Shown here one piece after another: positions 34,301 to 44,276 of a stretch of 64,000 nucleotides of DNA. How positions within the stretch are numbered: position 1 is the stretch's first letter; every line of letters starts with the position of its first letter. The position numbers were made by a program, and so were the translations under genes. Source of the stretch: Brachypterus glaber. Its lineage: Eukaryota; Arthropoda; Insecta; Coleoptera; Kateretidae. The DNA is taken from contig OY294045.1 in NCBI GenBank assembly GCA_958510825.1, forward strand, positions 11,149,916 to 11,213,915, read 5' to 3'. A model generated the notes under the pieces. That model saw only the letters and a list, made by a program, of their open reading frames with translations, had not been told where the DNA came from and searched no databases.

Positions 34301-35671
34301 CCCCTTCTTTTTAACAGCATTACAGAGGCTTCAAAAGCTGTTCATTAACTGAACTTTTAAAATGATTTTCAGACATTTTTCGTAATTATTTTATAGAGTA
34401 TAGATGTAACTTTAATTTAACGTAGAAATCATTTTTGTAGCTGCTATAATAATGTAAATATGGGCCTCCAAAAATTACATATTTAAATTTTTATAATATT
34501 TTGGAACGGTGTTTCTCAAAAATGGGAACAGATAGAAACTTAATCTAAACAAAATCGAAATCAGCAACAAAAACACTATTAGAATTGTGCAAAAGAATTT
34601 TCAGTTTGTTAATGTTGTTTAGCATGAAGTCTGCGGAAGAACTTTTACCACTAGTTAAGAACTGGCGCTCATTAGGATTTCGTTCTCAGAGGTTTTGAAG
34701 TTTACAGACCCTTTGCTCGCATAATTTATCATTAACTCATTTTGCTATTTTTTTTAAACCTATTTCCATTTGGGGGGACGTGTGATTAGTAAGAAAAAAA
34801 ATTAGTTTGAAAACATTTTTTTTTTGTTGTTGATTTTGTAATTTAAAAATTTATTCATACACACCAAGTTTGTTTTAATTTCTTTATCCCAATGTTTGGA
34901 GTCCCATATTCCTGCAGAATTTACTAACAAATGTAGTTTTCCTGATTCCGATGTTACTTTATTCAATAATTCTGAAATTAAGGTATATTATTTCCTTACT
35001 ATTAAAAAAAATATATATCTGATTGCTCTTACAAAAATTTTATTGTTAATTTACCTTCTGTTTTGCATATATCGCTTATATCACTCTTAACAAAATAAGC
35101 CTTGTTGCTTCCAAAAGTGGATTTGAGGTCCTCAACGGCTTTAATTCCCTCTGTTGTGCTCAAACCAATCAGAACCACTTCCTTTGCTTCTTGTTTAAGT
35201 AGTTCCTCTGCTATTGGTAACCCCATTCCTCCTGATCCGCCTGTTATGAGACAAGTTTTACCAGCGGGTTCAAATAAAAATTGTTCGCGGTTTTTCGCTC
35301 TAGAACTAAAAAACTAATTAGTCCAACAGAAAAAAAAAACAAATGTTTTCATTTTAATGCAATATTATCAGACAGATGGGTCTAGTAATAATAATAATAA
35401 TAATTACCCTCGTTTTTTTGGTTGGCTTGCGGTACCCGCATAATTTCTTGTTACAGCACTAAAAAGTAATTATAAGAATTTTTATAGGCAAATGTTTGGC
35501 TAATTTTTGGCAACGATTTCTGATGCTGAGAGAATTATTCTAAAAGAAATTTGTGGACAACGTTCGGCAATTATAAGTTTCACTATTTATAATTATAAGG
35601 GCATTTTTATCACCGACTCTTCTTTTAAAGACTTCTTTTGTGACTTGCCTAGTTGGTGCAAAAATTAACAT
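31309..35671 (-). CDS. SDR gene C: 15-PGDH-like paralogue, catalytic triad lost
   Basis: Six exons on the minus strand: 35649-35671, 35408-35458, 35055-35305, 34865-34971, 33583-33758, 31309-31594; all phases agree, giving 297 aa. The leader (about 35 residues: SAVTRNYAGTAS, then KKRGSRAKNR) is Arg/Lys-rich without acids until late, resembling a mitochondrial presequence (inference). ITGGSGGMG is at 45-53. NSAG is intact and the tetrad Asn is N143. The catalytic Ser, Tyr and Lys positions are G169, L182 and Y186 (NMSG ... PTLSACY). CLCPG matches the family's CPG turn. The first intron has a GC donor (TAG|GCAAGT). The fourth exon is 107 bp, exactly as in genes A and B. Introns 4 and 5 carry transposons. 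The gene is head to head with B. Confidence 0.88.
31661..32340. mobile_element. Lopsided foldback related to the TACAGGGTG group, in SDR C intron 5
   Basis: The left end tatacagggtgttccgcgag, 'aaagttcccataaacatagg' and 'ccaggggtgtccgtaatggg' parallel the element at 28,843. The right arm (ttttagtgtttttta) is short and no matching end is seen, so the copy is decayed. Confidence 0.6.
32594..33460. mobile_element. Non-autonomous transposon, GGGGWCCTATTCTTGAAAAC ends, in SDR C intron 5
   Basis: Inverted ends of about 32 bp (GGGGACCTATTCTTGAAAAC / GTTTTCAAGAATAGGACCCC) run on into GGGGAGTAGAA-like repeats. Flanks read tgaacc on both sides. Inner subterminal repeats are ctccccaggg / gctccccgg. No transposase; the 103-codon frame at 33,020 has no recognisable motif. 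Confidence 0.8.
33814..34784. mobile_element. Foldback, CACACGTCCCCCCAA ends, in SDR C intron 4
   Basis: Arms of about 175 bp: cacacgtccccccaagtgga, caaagggtctgta and gaacgaaatcctaa pair with ttaggatttcgttc, tacagaccctttg and tccatttggggggacgtgtg. The centre is non-coding. It fills nearly the whole intron between SDR C exons 4 and 5. Confidence 0.85.
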
Positions 35672-35833
35672 TCTTCCATTTTTCTAAAACATCTAATGAT
35701 TTTCAAAATCATAATTTTATTACTTTACCTTCCTATTATTTTTGCAACCGTTTTAATAGTGTTCATAATCGTTTTTTATAAAAAATTGTATATTAAAGTA
35801 ACTGACATATCTGTCATATTAAACTTCAAAAAA
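35672..35833. promoter_or_regulatory. Shared bidirectional promoter region of SDR C and SDR B
   Basis: Only 162 bp separate the divergent start codons. Both 5' UTRs and both core promoters must lie here unless further upstream exons exist. Visible: TATAAAAA at about 35,778, 56 bp before the B start; small palindromes TGATTTTCAAAATCA (35,698) and TGACATATCTGTCA (35,802). The factors that bind are unknown. Confidence 0.6.
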
Positions 35834-38800
35834 ATGTCAATAATGAATGGTCTTCTACACCATCGTCTTCTAAAATCTTTTAGATTTTTTAAATATAAAT
35901 CTTCTATTTGCAAAAAGAAAAATGCTTTTTTCAGTAGCTCTAGGTAAGTGTTGTTTATAAACCATATCCCAAAAATACAAACCATTTGGGGTTTTGCCTT
36001 TTTAGCCAACAAGATTTGCTTATGGATGTTGAGGAAAAAAATATCGCCATTGTAGGAGGTCAGGGAAATATGGGAATAGCAGTGGCAGAAGAATTACTTA
36101 AGAATGATGTAAGAAAAATCGCTCTTTTGGATAATTCTTATAATCCATTAGTTATGGACGACTTAAATTGTGGACATGAGAAAAAGATAGTGGAATTTTT
36201 CCCCGCAGATGTTCAAAATGCCAATAAATTGGATGGTGAGTACAGTTATCCTTAAAAGAAACTAAATATTACATTCAGATACAACAGCTTTAACTTTTTA
36301 GGTTTTCCATATGCAAGTGAATCGTTTTAAATAATGGCACAGGTCCACAAAAAAAAGTCTAGATACTCTTAAGTGGACTGTATTTTTCTTACGTATTTTT
36401 AAGGACTGAAATAACTATTTTCCTAACAAGTGCGGAAATAGGCTTTTTTCCGAACCTGACTTCATTTGCATGAACGACGCGTAGCGGAGTTTAGGCAAGC
36501 AATCGAGTGCGGAAAATCCTCTTTACGCATGCGTTAGGAACAATATTTTTCCTACGAGCAAGTTTAAAATAAAATATACTTTTTTATTTTAACAAATAAA
36601 TCTTATTTTTATATTTTTTCAATAAGAAAAACAATTAACAGTTAAGTAATTTGAACATTTTTATAATATTATGAATAAATATAACAAGAATAACACTACG
36701 CAATTAAGAAATTTAACAATATTTATGCGTGCGGAAAAGGCCAAGGTCTTCAAAGTGCTTCTAGCACGTAAATTATTTAATTTTGGGACTTGTGCCCTTA
36801 TAGACTTTTAATTAGAGCTATAACTTATCCAAAATTCAGCCAAATCTGACTGAAACCACTTTTATACTTTTTTGTATAAGAAGGGAGTGGGACACTTTGA
36901 GGGTCAGCGAGCTTTTTCATTGTTAAATTCGTTTTCAGCGCCCAAAAATACGTAAAAAGTACATATTCTGGTTTAAACTTATTTTTTTGTGGGCCGGTGT
37001 ATTTGGGTACGAAACATTTAAATACGCGCCTTTACTAAACAGAAATTCGACCTACATAATATTAAAAAAAATATGTATTTTTAATAGGTGCCTTAGCTAT
37101 GGCAAAAAAAGAAGTAGGAAACTTTGATGTTGTTTTGAATTTAGCTGGAATCTGGTTCCCTGTGCAGTGGGATGAAGAAATAAACACCAATTTGGTATGT
37201 ATGTAGTCGAGTCGAACCTATGTGGTTATAAGTTGTTACAATATACTTAACCAATCAGGGACTATAGACAGTATACCGTCTAAATATTTATACAGTTTTA
37301 CAGGTTTATGTAAGAGTGCTTTAAAATGCATCTAGATTCCAATTTATTTATGTATCGCTTGGCATATGCAGAAATTATGGTTTTTATTTTCTAGCGAGTG
37401 AATTGTTTGCATTTTATTAATAACCTCATCTCACAAACGAAAACGTGTAATTTTTTTAGAATTTTTTTAGTAAAAACAACTTGGACTAATTGGACTAATA
37501 ACAGTAATATCATAAATATTTCATATATTATAAAATAAATTCATGGGTCAGTCCTTAATGGGTTAAAATATTTTATTCCGTCTTGAATACTACCCTGGTA
37601 GAAGAGTACACAAATCTAACTTAACATAACATTAGATTAGTGACATTTTTATGTTTAGTCTCAAACGTTATACGAAAACGTTATAAAATATATAAATCTA
37701 ACCTTAAAAACTAACGTTTGACAAAAACGTTATACAATACATAAATCTAACGTTAGTTTCCCAACTAAATTCTAACCTTTTCTAACTTTAAATATTTTTT
37801 AAATTTCCATTATCAATACGTAAGCTATAGTAGAAAATACTCATTTCAGACAGCTATGTGCCTAGAATAATAAATAATTTATTATTTCTATAATAAGTTT
37901 AAAAAAATATCCCCCAAAAGTCAAAATTATAGTAAGTCTGGCAACGCTGTATTAGAATTGAAAAAATATTTTAAGATTCTGAATGTATAAATAAATATTA
38001 ATTAACTAAATATAAAGTTTTTCTGAGAGGGAAACGTATTTATCGAAGTATAACAGCATATTACACGAAAAATATTTAGGGCCACCTAAAAAGATGGATA
38101 TTTTATAAATAAATGTAACGATATTATGTTTAAAAATATATTAAGATTTATTTATATGAATAAATTTGTCTCCAGCTGCCATTTTATGATGCAGGTAGAA
38201 ATTTCCTAGTTGGCCACGCCCCCTCCGAAAGTTAGAAATTAAACGTACTTATAACGTATTTCTAACTTAAAAATCTAACGTTAGATTAACGTTTGTAACT
38301 AACGTTTGATTCTAACGTTAAAAAGCGGGACATTTGCACATATTTTATAAAGTACATTTATACAGTTTTCTAACGTTAGAAAAACGTTATTCTAACGTTA
38401 AATTTCTACTAGGGTACTTTCTTTTCTAAATCGAAAACAAAAACCGATTTTTTTTAAGATTGGCACAGTAAATGTGAATATGATGGCACCAAAATATATG
38501 AACAAGAATGGCATTATAATTAACACAGCTGGACTTCAAGGAATTGAGCCCATGATAGCCAGTCCTACTCTTTCTGCAAGTATGGCAGGGTGTGTTGCTG
38601 CATCAAGGAGTTTTGGAGCAATATGCAACTATAATAGATACCACATCAGAGTTGCATGTTTTTGTCCAGGTAAAAAGTACACAGGCTTTGCACGAGCGTT
38701 CTTTTAAAAATTTTTAAATCCACTAAATCTAATTCTGCCTCTCAAAAATTTTGTTTCTGGACCGTAGACCGAGATGTACCCTCCCAAATGACCCAAATTT

Positions 38801-39879
38801 ATGGTAAAATTTTATTTTTATGACAATTTACCTAGCTTAAGGTCTTTTGGGTCGTCAAATGTATGCTAAATACAAATAGAGTTTTTAATTTTTAATTTTC
38901 CCACAAAAATATTTTAAACATTGCGCGCTCCGAAGGGTTGAGTTACTTATTTTTTATTGTCAGATTCGTTTTTAGCGACCCGAAAAAAACCCTTGGATAC
39001 AAAATTTTAGGCAAATGTCCCAAAAATAAAAATTGATCATAAAAGGTCCAGAACTAATATTTTGAGTGCCAGAAAAACGCTCGAGCAAGAAAAAATTAAA
39101 ATTTGTTAACTAGTATTATCCAAAGTCATAGACGCCGAATTTTTCAAAATCCTAGGGGGGCAATTTTTTTTAAATTAAAAAAAAATACATAAAGGTTATA
39201 AAATTTTATTAAATGAAAAAAAGACTAAGAATATATTTAAAAATTGTGAAGATTTTATAATATTTAAAAATATAGACAAAATGCCAGGGGGCGTACCCCC
39301 TGTTGTAAGTCGAGGGGGGCCATGACCCCTGGAGTCGGCGCCAATGTCCAAAGGGTTTCTAAAAGTCTGTCTTAACGAAGTCCAAACGAATAATTCAAAT
39401 ACATAAATACCCACTGCTGCCTACAAAATGATAATACATTTTTTTACTGACGCAAGACCTTCATTGGAAAAAGTAATAAATATTTTTTTTTTAATAAAAA
39501 TAATAAAAAATTAGTAAAATAATAAAAAAAAAATTATTAAAAGCGCAAAATGTGATTTTTGTAATCAATAATTTTGCGCTTTAAATACAAAAATAACTAA
39601 TTAAGGGGGTTAAATTTTCCCTGTCTCCTAGATTTGACTTGCACCGCATTTTTGAAATCGGCTGGCGAAAAACAGTTAACTCCAAACATGAAAAGAAAAG
39701 TAACTAAACAATTAAAAAACAGCGAAATTTTGGATGTAGCAAAATGTGCAAGAAGTTTACTTCACATGATCCGGCATGCCAAAACTGGTACTGTTTGGAC
39801 CTTAACTGGAACGACTTTGTATCATGTCAATTTTCCAAGTTGGAAGAGTTCTAGCAAATTGGTCAGTCAATATTATTAA
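35834..39879 (+). CDS. SDR gene B: 15-PGDH-like paralogue, catalytic triad lost
   Basis: Five exons: 35834-35943, 36006-36235, 37088-37194, 38459-38669, 39632-39879; phases agree, 301 aa. The start ATG (MSIMNGLLHH) opens a leader with many Arg, Lys, Phe and Ser and no acids over about 37 residues, presequence-like (inference). The glycine motif is shortened (IVGGQGNMG, 52-60) compared with TGGxxGxG. NNAG is replaced by NLAG; the tetrad Asn is N148. The catalytic Ser/Tyr/Lys positions are G174, L187 and M191 (NTAG ... PTLSASM). CFCPG is at the exon 4 end, TGTVWTLTG near the C terminus. It shares PTLSA with gene C, its divergent neighbour, so these two are probably closest. A possible AATAAA is at 39,926. 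Introns 2, 3 and 4 hold transposons. Confidence 0.9.
36338..36999. mobile_element. Element with CACMGGYCCACAAAAAAA ends, in SDR B intron 2
   Basis: Left CACAGGTCCACAAAAAAAAG; the right end is the complement of CACCGGCCCACAAAAAAATA. Inside are CpG-rich blocks (gacgcgtagcggag, tacgcatgcg) in AT-rich DNA. The ends resemble those flanking the hairpin at 42,342. Confidence 0.6.
37593..38414. mobile_element. TA-flanked element rich in TAACGTTA, minus-oriented copy, in SDR B intron 3
   Basis: Ends CCCTGGTAGAAG / TTCTACTAGGG with TA on both sides. The same element lies inverted at 52,439-53,391. Both subterminal regions carry many (T/C)TAACGTTA or AAACGTTA motifs. Middle: tagaaatttcctagttggcc, then agctgccattttatgatgca. 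No transposase. Confidence 0.85.
38685..39090. mobile_element. Probable decayed foldback in SDR B intron 4
   Basis: Outer strings gcacgagcgttcttt and cgctcgagc pair weakly; inner tttctggacc / ggtccagaac pair well. Near 39,120-39,380 a second C/G-run segment (gccagggggcgtaccccctg) follows. Edges uncertain. Confidence 0.45.
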
Positions 39880-39968
39880 AAATTATATATTATTTTTTGT
39901 ATTTATATATTATTAAAACAAAATTAATAAATTTAAATGGTTTATACTTCTTACGGTTTTCGATAAAA

Positions 39969-40883
39969 CAGGGTTCCCACCAAACATTGACATTCAAATT
40001 CCAGGCATTTTCCAGGTTTTCCAGGTAAAAATGACGAATATTCCAGGTATAGTAAAATAGTTTTAGTATATAATATTTAGTATTATTTTTAAACAAAAAA
40101 AAAACATTAAGCTAATTATTTTTGTAAAACTTCACAGAAGTAGGTGAAACATCTTAACATAACTTATTATGCTTAGCGCCGCAGGCGAAAACGTTTAGAA
40201 ATGTTTTGCATTTCCCAAATACCTTAAAATCCATTGTAATATGTATCACACTAATTGCTAATAAAGTTTAACGCCACAGAGTTATAGAGGATACTTTGTA
40301 GTTTTCAGAACAAATTTTCTGTACGGTCATTAGTTCCCGAATAATTATCAAATTTAAAACTATAATTTTTGCTTTTAACGCCGCATAAAAAAATCGTACA
40401 GAACTTTTTTAGCGCTCAAATAAAAGAAGAAGAATCAAGCTAAAAGAGCTTTCAGACAAAATCACAAAGAAAAAAATATTGAAGACCGTGGACTTTTTGA
40501 AAGGCAAGCAAAAATTTGAAAATTTGTTTTATCCCTGATTACTCAAAAATGGTCAATGATAAAAATATTTTAATATTTTTCATTATCTTAAAACTAGAGA
40601 CTCGAAAACTCAATTTGCTTTTTTATCATTACGTACTCTACGACTATTTTTCGCCAAGTTTTGAAAATCACCTAAAAATTTAGTAGGTTTTTTTATATCC
40701 TTTATATTTTGTGCCTAGTGTTTTAATTTTTCTTGAACAAATTATATTTTCGTATGTTAAATTCCAGGTGCTATTACAAAATTCCATGTAAAAAACGGTT
40801 TTTTAAAGAAAAACTGTTAAATTCCAGGTATTCCAGGTGGGGATCTAAATTCCATGCGTTTTCCAGGGTTGGTGGGAACCCTG
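39969..40883. mobile_element. MITE, CAGGGTTCCCACC ends with internal TTCCAGG repeats
   Basis: CAGGGTTCCCACCA / TGGTGGGAACCCTG inverted ends; flanks both read taaaa. The motif ATTCCAGG(T/C) or TTTCCAGG occurs at least eight times, clustered near both ends. No protein. Confidence 0.8.
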
Positions 40884-41251
40884 TAAAAATAGAGGTTTAA
40901 TATTTTTATATTTCACAAATAAAATGAGTCGATGTCCGATGAAATTATATGTATTTTAAAAATTTCTTTAAATTAAGCTACCTGTAGTTTATCTGGTAAA
41001 ATCACAGATGTGAAATCTGTAGATAAAATTCACCCCTATAAAAAAATCTGATTAAAATAATTTGGTTTTCTACGAACTTGCATCAGATTTTATTATTTTA
41101 TTTTTTTTTTAATTTCTGATAAAGTTTCATATTAACTTCCTTATGAAGTTGCATTGGGATAGCTCTACGAATAAAACTTATGAATAATAAACAATATGCT
41201 TTCATTTGCTTTTTATTATGTCAAATAAACTATTCACATCACAGAAATTAA

Positions 41252-41473
41252 CGAAATCTAATCATTAATGGTCGGAAAAAAGTAGTCGAATACGTCTGCC
41301 GCGGCGTGACGGGAGTGGAAAACGATGAATGGGTGACGCGAGTCACGAAACATAGTCCATATTCGTTTAACGACATCGTTCGAAGGCGTTTCTTCGTTAC
41401 TACTTTTTGCCGGACATTACTAATCATACAATTCATAAATACACAAAAAAAACTATTGTGCGTAAATACATAA
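41252..41473 (+). other. CpG-rich open stretch of unknown origin
   Basis: 73 open codons (contains VVEYVCRGVTGVENDEWVTR, then TKHSPYSFNDIVRRR) in a GC/CpG-rich patch inside very AT-rich DNA. An upstream stop (41,249) precedes it and there is no Met start. A candidate acceptor AG is at 41,284-41,285. The opposite strand is also open for 62 codons. I recognise no family. It could be a lone exon, a captured gene fragment or chance. Confidence 0.25.
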
Positions 41474-41827
41474 AATATTGTCTAACAATCAAATATAATT
41501 ATAAAAATATACTTATACATAAAAAATACTGGAAGAATATAGTAGAAATAAATATTGAAAAACATGCTTTACAATAAACTATAGGAAGATTACAAGTATT
41601 ATTTTAAATATCAATATATCTTTTAAGAAAAAAGTTTTATAAATAGATATAAAAACACTTTATTAACGTGATCTAAAATTTTTAATTCATTGGAAACTTT
41701 ATAGATAGGTATTATCTACTTTATTTATAAACCTATCCAATAATAACAGGGTTGTACTTTTATGATATATGAATACGTAAGAGGACTAATAAAATATATT
41801 TTATATGAAAATGCAAATTCATTATAT

Positions 41828-43202
41828 CGTCGGCTTACAAGTAAAAGGCACTAAGTCACATTTTTGCAAAAATGGGATTTTAATGGCACTGTAATTAATT
41901 TTCGATGATCTATGTATAGGTAAACCGAACTAACTTCTAGGTGGACTGCCAAGGGAGTTACACAGTATACAAAACGCACAAATTAGATTTTGATTAAAAT
42001 TTTATCTGGCAATAGGCACAAAGTCAATTAGTGCACTTAGTGCGTTTTACTGTTTTTAATGTTTCTGCACTAAGCGACTTTCTAAAAAGAGTTAATTTAT
42101 AAAAATATGATTGCTTGAATCATTTATATGATACAATATCGCGTTATTTATTTTACTAACAAACGCATTCAAATTTTGCGATGTTAAAGTTGATGGAATA
42201 GAGACAGAACAGAAATAACAAGAATATAAAAAAAAATAAAGTTCGCGGCAAGTTCGGAAAACAGCCCTTAGAAATGCACCGTGAAGTGTTTTATCATTAA
42301 TAATTATTAATGGCATACAAAAAAAATACAAATAATTATTAATGGCACACAAAAAAAAAATTGTCTGTACACCGGGCGCCACCTGTCTACGGGCATGTTT
42401 TTCGACCCGCTGAATACGAATTTCAAGTCAGTTTAGGCCGTCCACCCTTCAATTTCGAGTAAATTGCAAAAAACCCAAAAAATAGCGAAAATTCGATGTT
42501 TTGGCAAGAAAAAAAATTTTTTACTCGAAATTGAAGGGTGGACGGCCTAAACTGATTTAAAATTCGTATTCAGCGGGTCGAAAAACATGCCCGTAGATAG
42601 GTGGCGCCCGGTGTACAGACAATTTTTTTTTTGTGTGCCGGTGTAATGATTCATTATAATTATTGACTTTAGGAGATGCTTCTTTGCTGGCACAGCCGAT
42701 GGCATCTGAAAACTGTCTTAGTTCTGGATAGTAAGCAGTTTGATATAATTAATACTAATTAATTATTATTTATTTTGGAAACGTTCTTTAAACAATCAAA
42801 AAGTCAAAACCCTTCTTTTAAAAATCTTGTTTTTGAAAATTTATGTATACATCTTGTTTTCTACGTTTAATTAATAGAAGGGTTTTAATTTTAAATAGTT
42901 ATTTTTTATATTATTTTATTGACTTAGTGCTCTTTACTTGTAAGCCGATGTCGTGGGCCTACAAGTAAAAGGCACTAAATCCATGTCTTTTTTCAAATTT
43001 AGTTGAATTAAACCACTTAATTTTTCTTTATCTAACTGCAAATGGCATAACATTATTATGTCCAAACATATCATTGCAATTTGTGGTAGTTTTTTTCCAA
43101 AAACAATTATTACAAAAATTAAAAAACAACAATGAAAGTTAAATTTGTCAATATCTCAAAACCATGTTTTTGGACTTAGTGCTCTTTACTTGTAAGCCGA
43201 CG
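41828..43202. mobile_element. Composite element, CGTCGGCTTACAAGTAAAAG ends
   Basis: The end sequence (ggcttacaagtaaaaggcac) occurs four times: inward at 41,828, outward at about 42,925-42,950, inward again at about 42,955, outward at 43,202. This suggests two tandem copies sharing a junction or an internal duplication. Flanks read ATAT on both outer sides. A separate hairpin lies at 42,342-42,648. No transposase. Confidence 0.7.
42342..42648. mobile_element. Palindromic MITE nested in the composite element
   Basis: Nearly perfect arms of about 130 bp: ggcacacaaaaaaa, ttgtctgtacaccgggcgcc, ttttcgacccgctgaatacg and ggccgtccacccttcaattt, each matched in reverse on the right side. The short centre holds ccaaaaaatagcg. 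Confidence 0.85.
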
Positions 43203-43425
43203 ATATAAATCGTGTCAAATTCCTTGTCCAGTGCTAGAAGGAAAAGCAGCCAATCATCCCTTATCACAAACTAGCCAAAATTTTTGCTACGGACAATGGA
43301 GATCTTAAAAACAATTTCTGTGAAATCCATAGCAAAAAAATAACACAATTTTCCTTTAAAACGGTTTAAATTTGATGCCCTGTAATCAGTCGTGATGTCT
43401 TTTACTAGCGCGCGTCAGTTATATA

Positions 43426-43560
43426 CAGGGTGTAACAAAAAAAGGTGGGCCATAACTCACAGACGAAGCATTTTAGACAATATGTGTATATGATTTTTTT
43501 ATTGTTTCAGTGAGTACAATATGGCTATGTATATCCAGCCCACCTTTTTTGTTACACCCT
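43426..43560. mobile_element. Small TACAGGGTGTAAC MITE
   Basis: tacagggtgtaacaaaaaaa / ttttttgttacaccctata, continuing as ggtggg / cccacc. About 135 bp with TA at both ends. Confidence 0.75.
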
Positions 43561-43603
43561 ATATAATAGCTGCCCCGCGCTAGAAAAGAACGACTAAACT
43601 TCT

Positions 43604-43985
43604 AATGGAGCTCTCTAGAATTATGAAACAAAAGACGTCTACCCTATCTCTATCTCATTTTTGCTACACTTTCCAGCCAACCAAATAAATACTGTATTTG
43701 TTTTTCATAAAACAAATACAGTATTTATTTGGTTGGCCTGAAAGTGTAGCACTGAGCGGCACGAACGAAAATAGCTAATGTGAATCTGTAGAATAAGATA
43801 ATTCTACTAAAATTTAGATGGCGCCAGTAATTTCTTTAATAAAAATAATATAGTTTTTCGCCCGGCCAAGTAAATATTATATTTGTTCAACAAAGAACAA
43901 ATACAGAATTTGTTTGGTTGGGTGGAAGTGGGAGTGTATGTATGTCTTCTATCCTTTTTGGGTAGAACTTTTGTCCCTGTCTAAT
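43604..43985 (+). mobile_element. AATGGAGCT...CGCCATT MITE, copy 1, split by the LTR element
   Basis: Matches copies at 56,334 and 60,490. Contains a long hairpin (gccaaccaaataaatactgt / acagtatttatttggttggc) and a second weaker one (tattatatttgttc / gaacaaatacagaattt). The last 21 bp (ctaacgggagaaatcgccatt) lie beyond the retrotransposon at 49,033-49,053. Confidence 0.9.
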
Positions 43986-44192
43986 TGTGCTATCCGGCTA
44001 CGCGCGCATGCGCGAGTCGATATACAGTCATACACATGACTGAAAAGATCTCTAGGGATCCCCGACCTAGCGAGGTGCACAATGTGCTGTGTTTATATGT
44101 TTATATGTTATCTGTGATATTAGAATATACGAGTCAATCTTTTATACGGGTTATCAATCCACATCCACTTTCACCCACCTCAAAACATAATA
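43986..44192 (+). repeat. 5' LTR
   Basis: 207 bp, TGTGCTATCC ... AACATAATA. No typical CA end, since the shared sequence stops at ATA just before CTAAT. The palindrome GCGCGCATGCGCG is near the start. Confidence 0.93.
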
Positions 44193-44193
44193 A

Positions 44194-44206
44194 TGGCGAC
44201 GATTGG
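44194..44206 (+). promoter_or_regulatory. Primer binding site candidate
   Basis: TGGCGACGATTGG, one base downstream of the 5' LTR. The TGG start complements a tRNA CCA end; TGGCGAC resembles the tRNA-Arg type site of some insect elements, from memory and not checked. Confidence 0.55.
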
Positions 44207-44276
44207 ATAAACAAAAAGTGAGTACTTTATTTCCTTAATTTTCGAAAAAAAATTTCCCGTGTATTGTGAATCCATC

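Noticed and set aside
27370..39879. SDR genes as pseudogenes because of lost catalytic residues
   Set aside because: All frames are open, all splice sites usable and intron positions conserved (the 107-bp exon in each), which argues for maintained genes.
43985..44221. 78-codon frame repeated at 48,820
   Set aside because: It is the LTR sequence read through, with a non-ATG start; not a gene.
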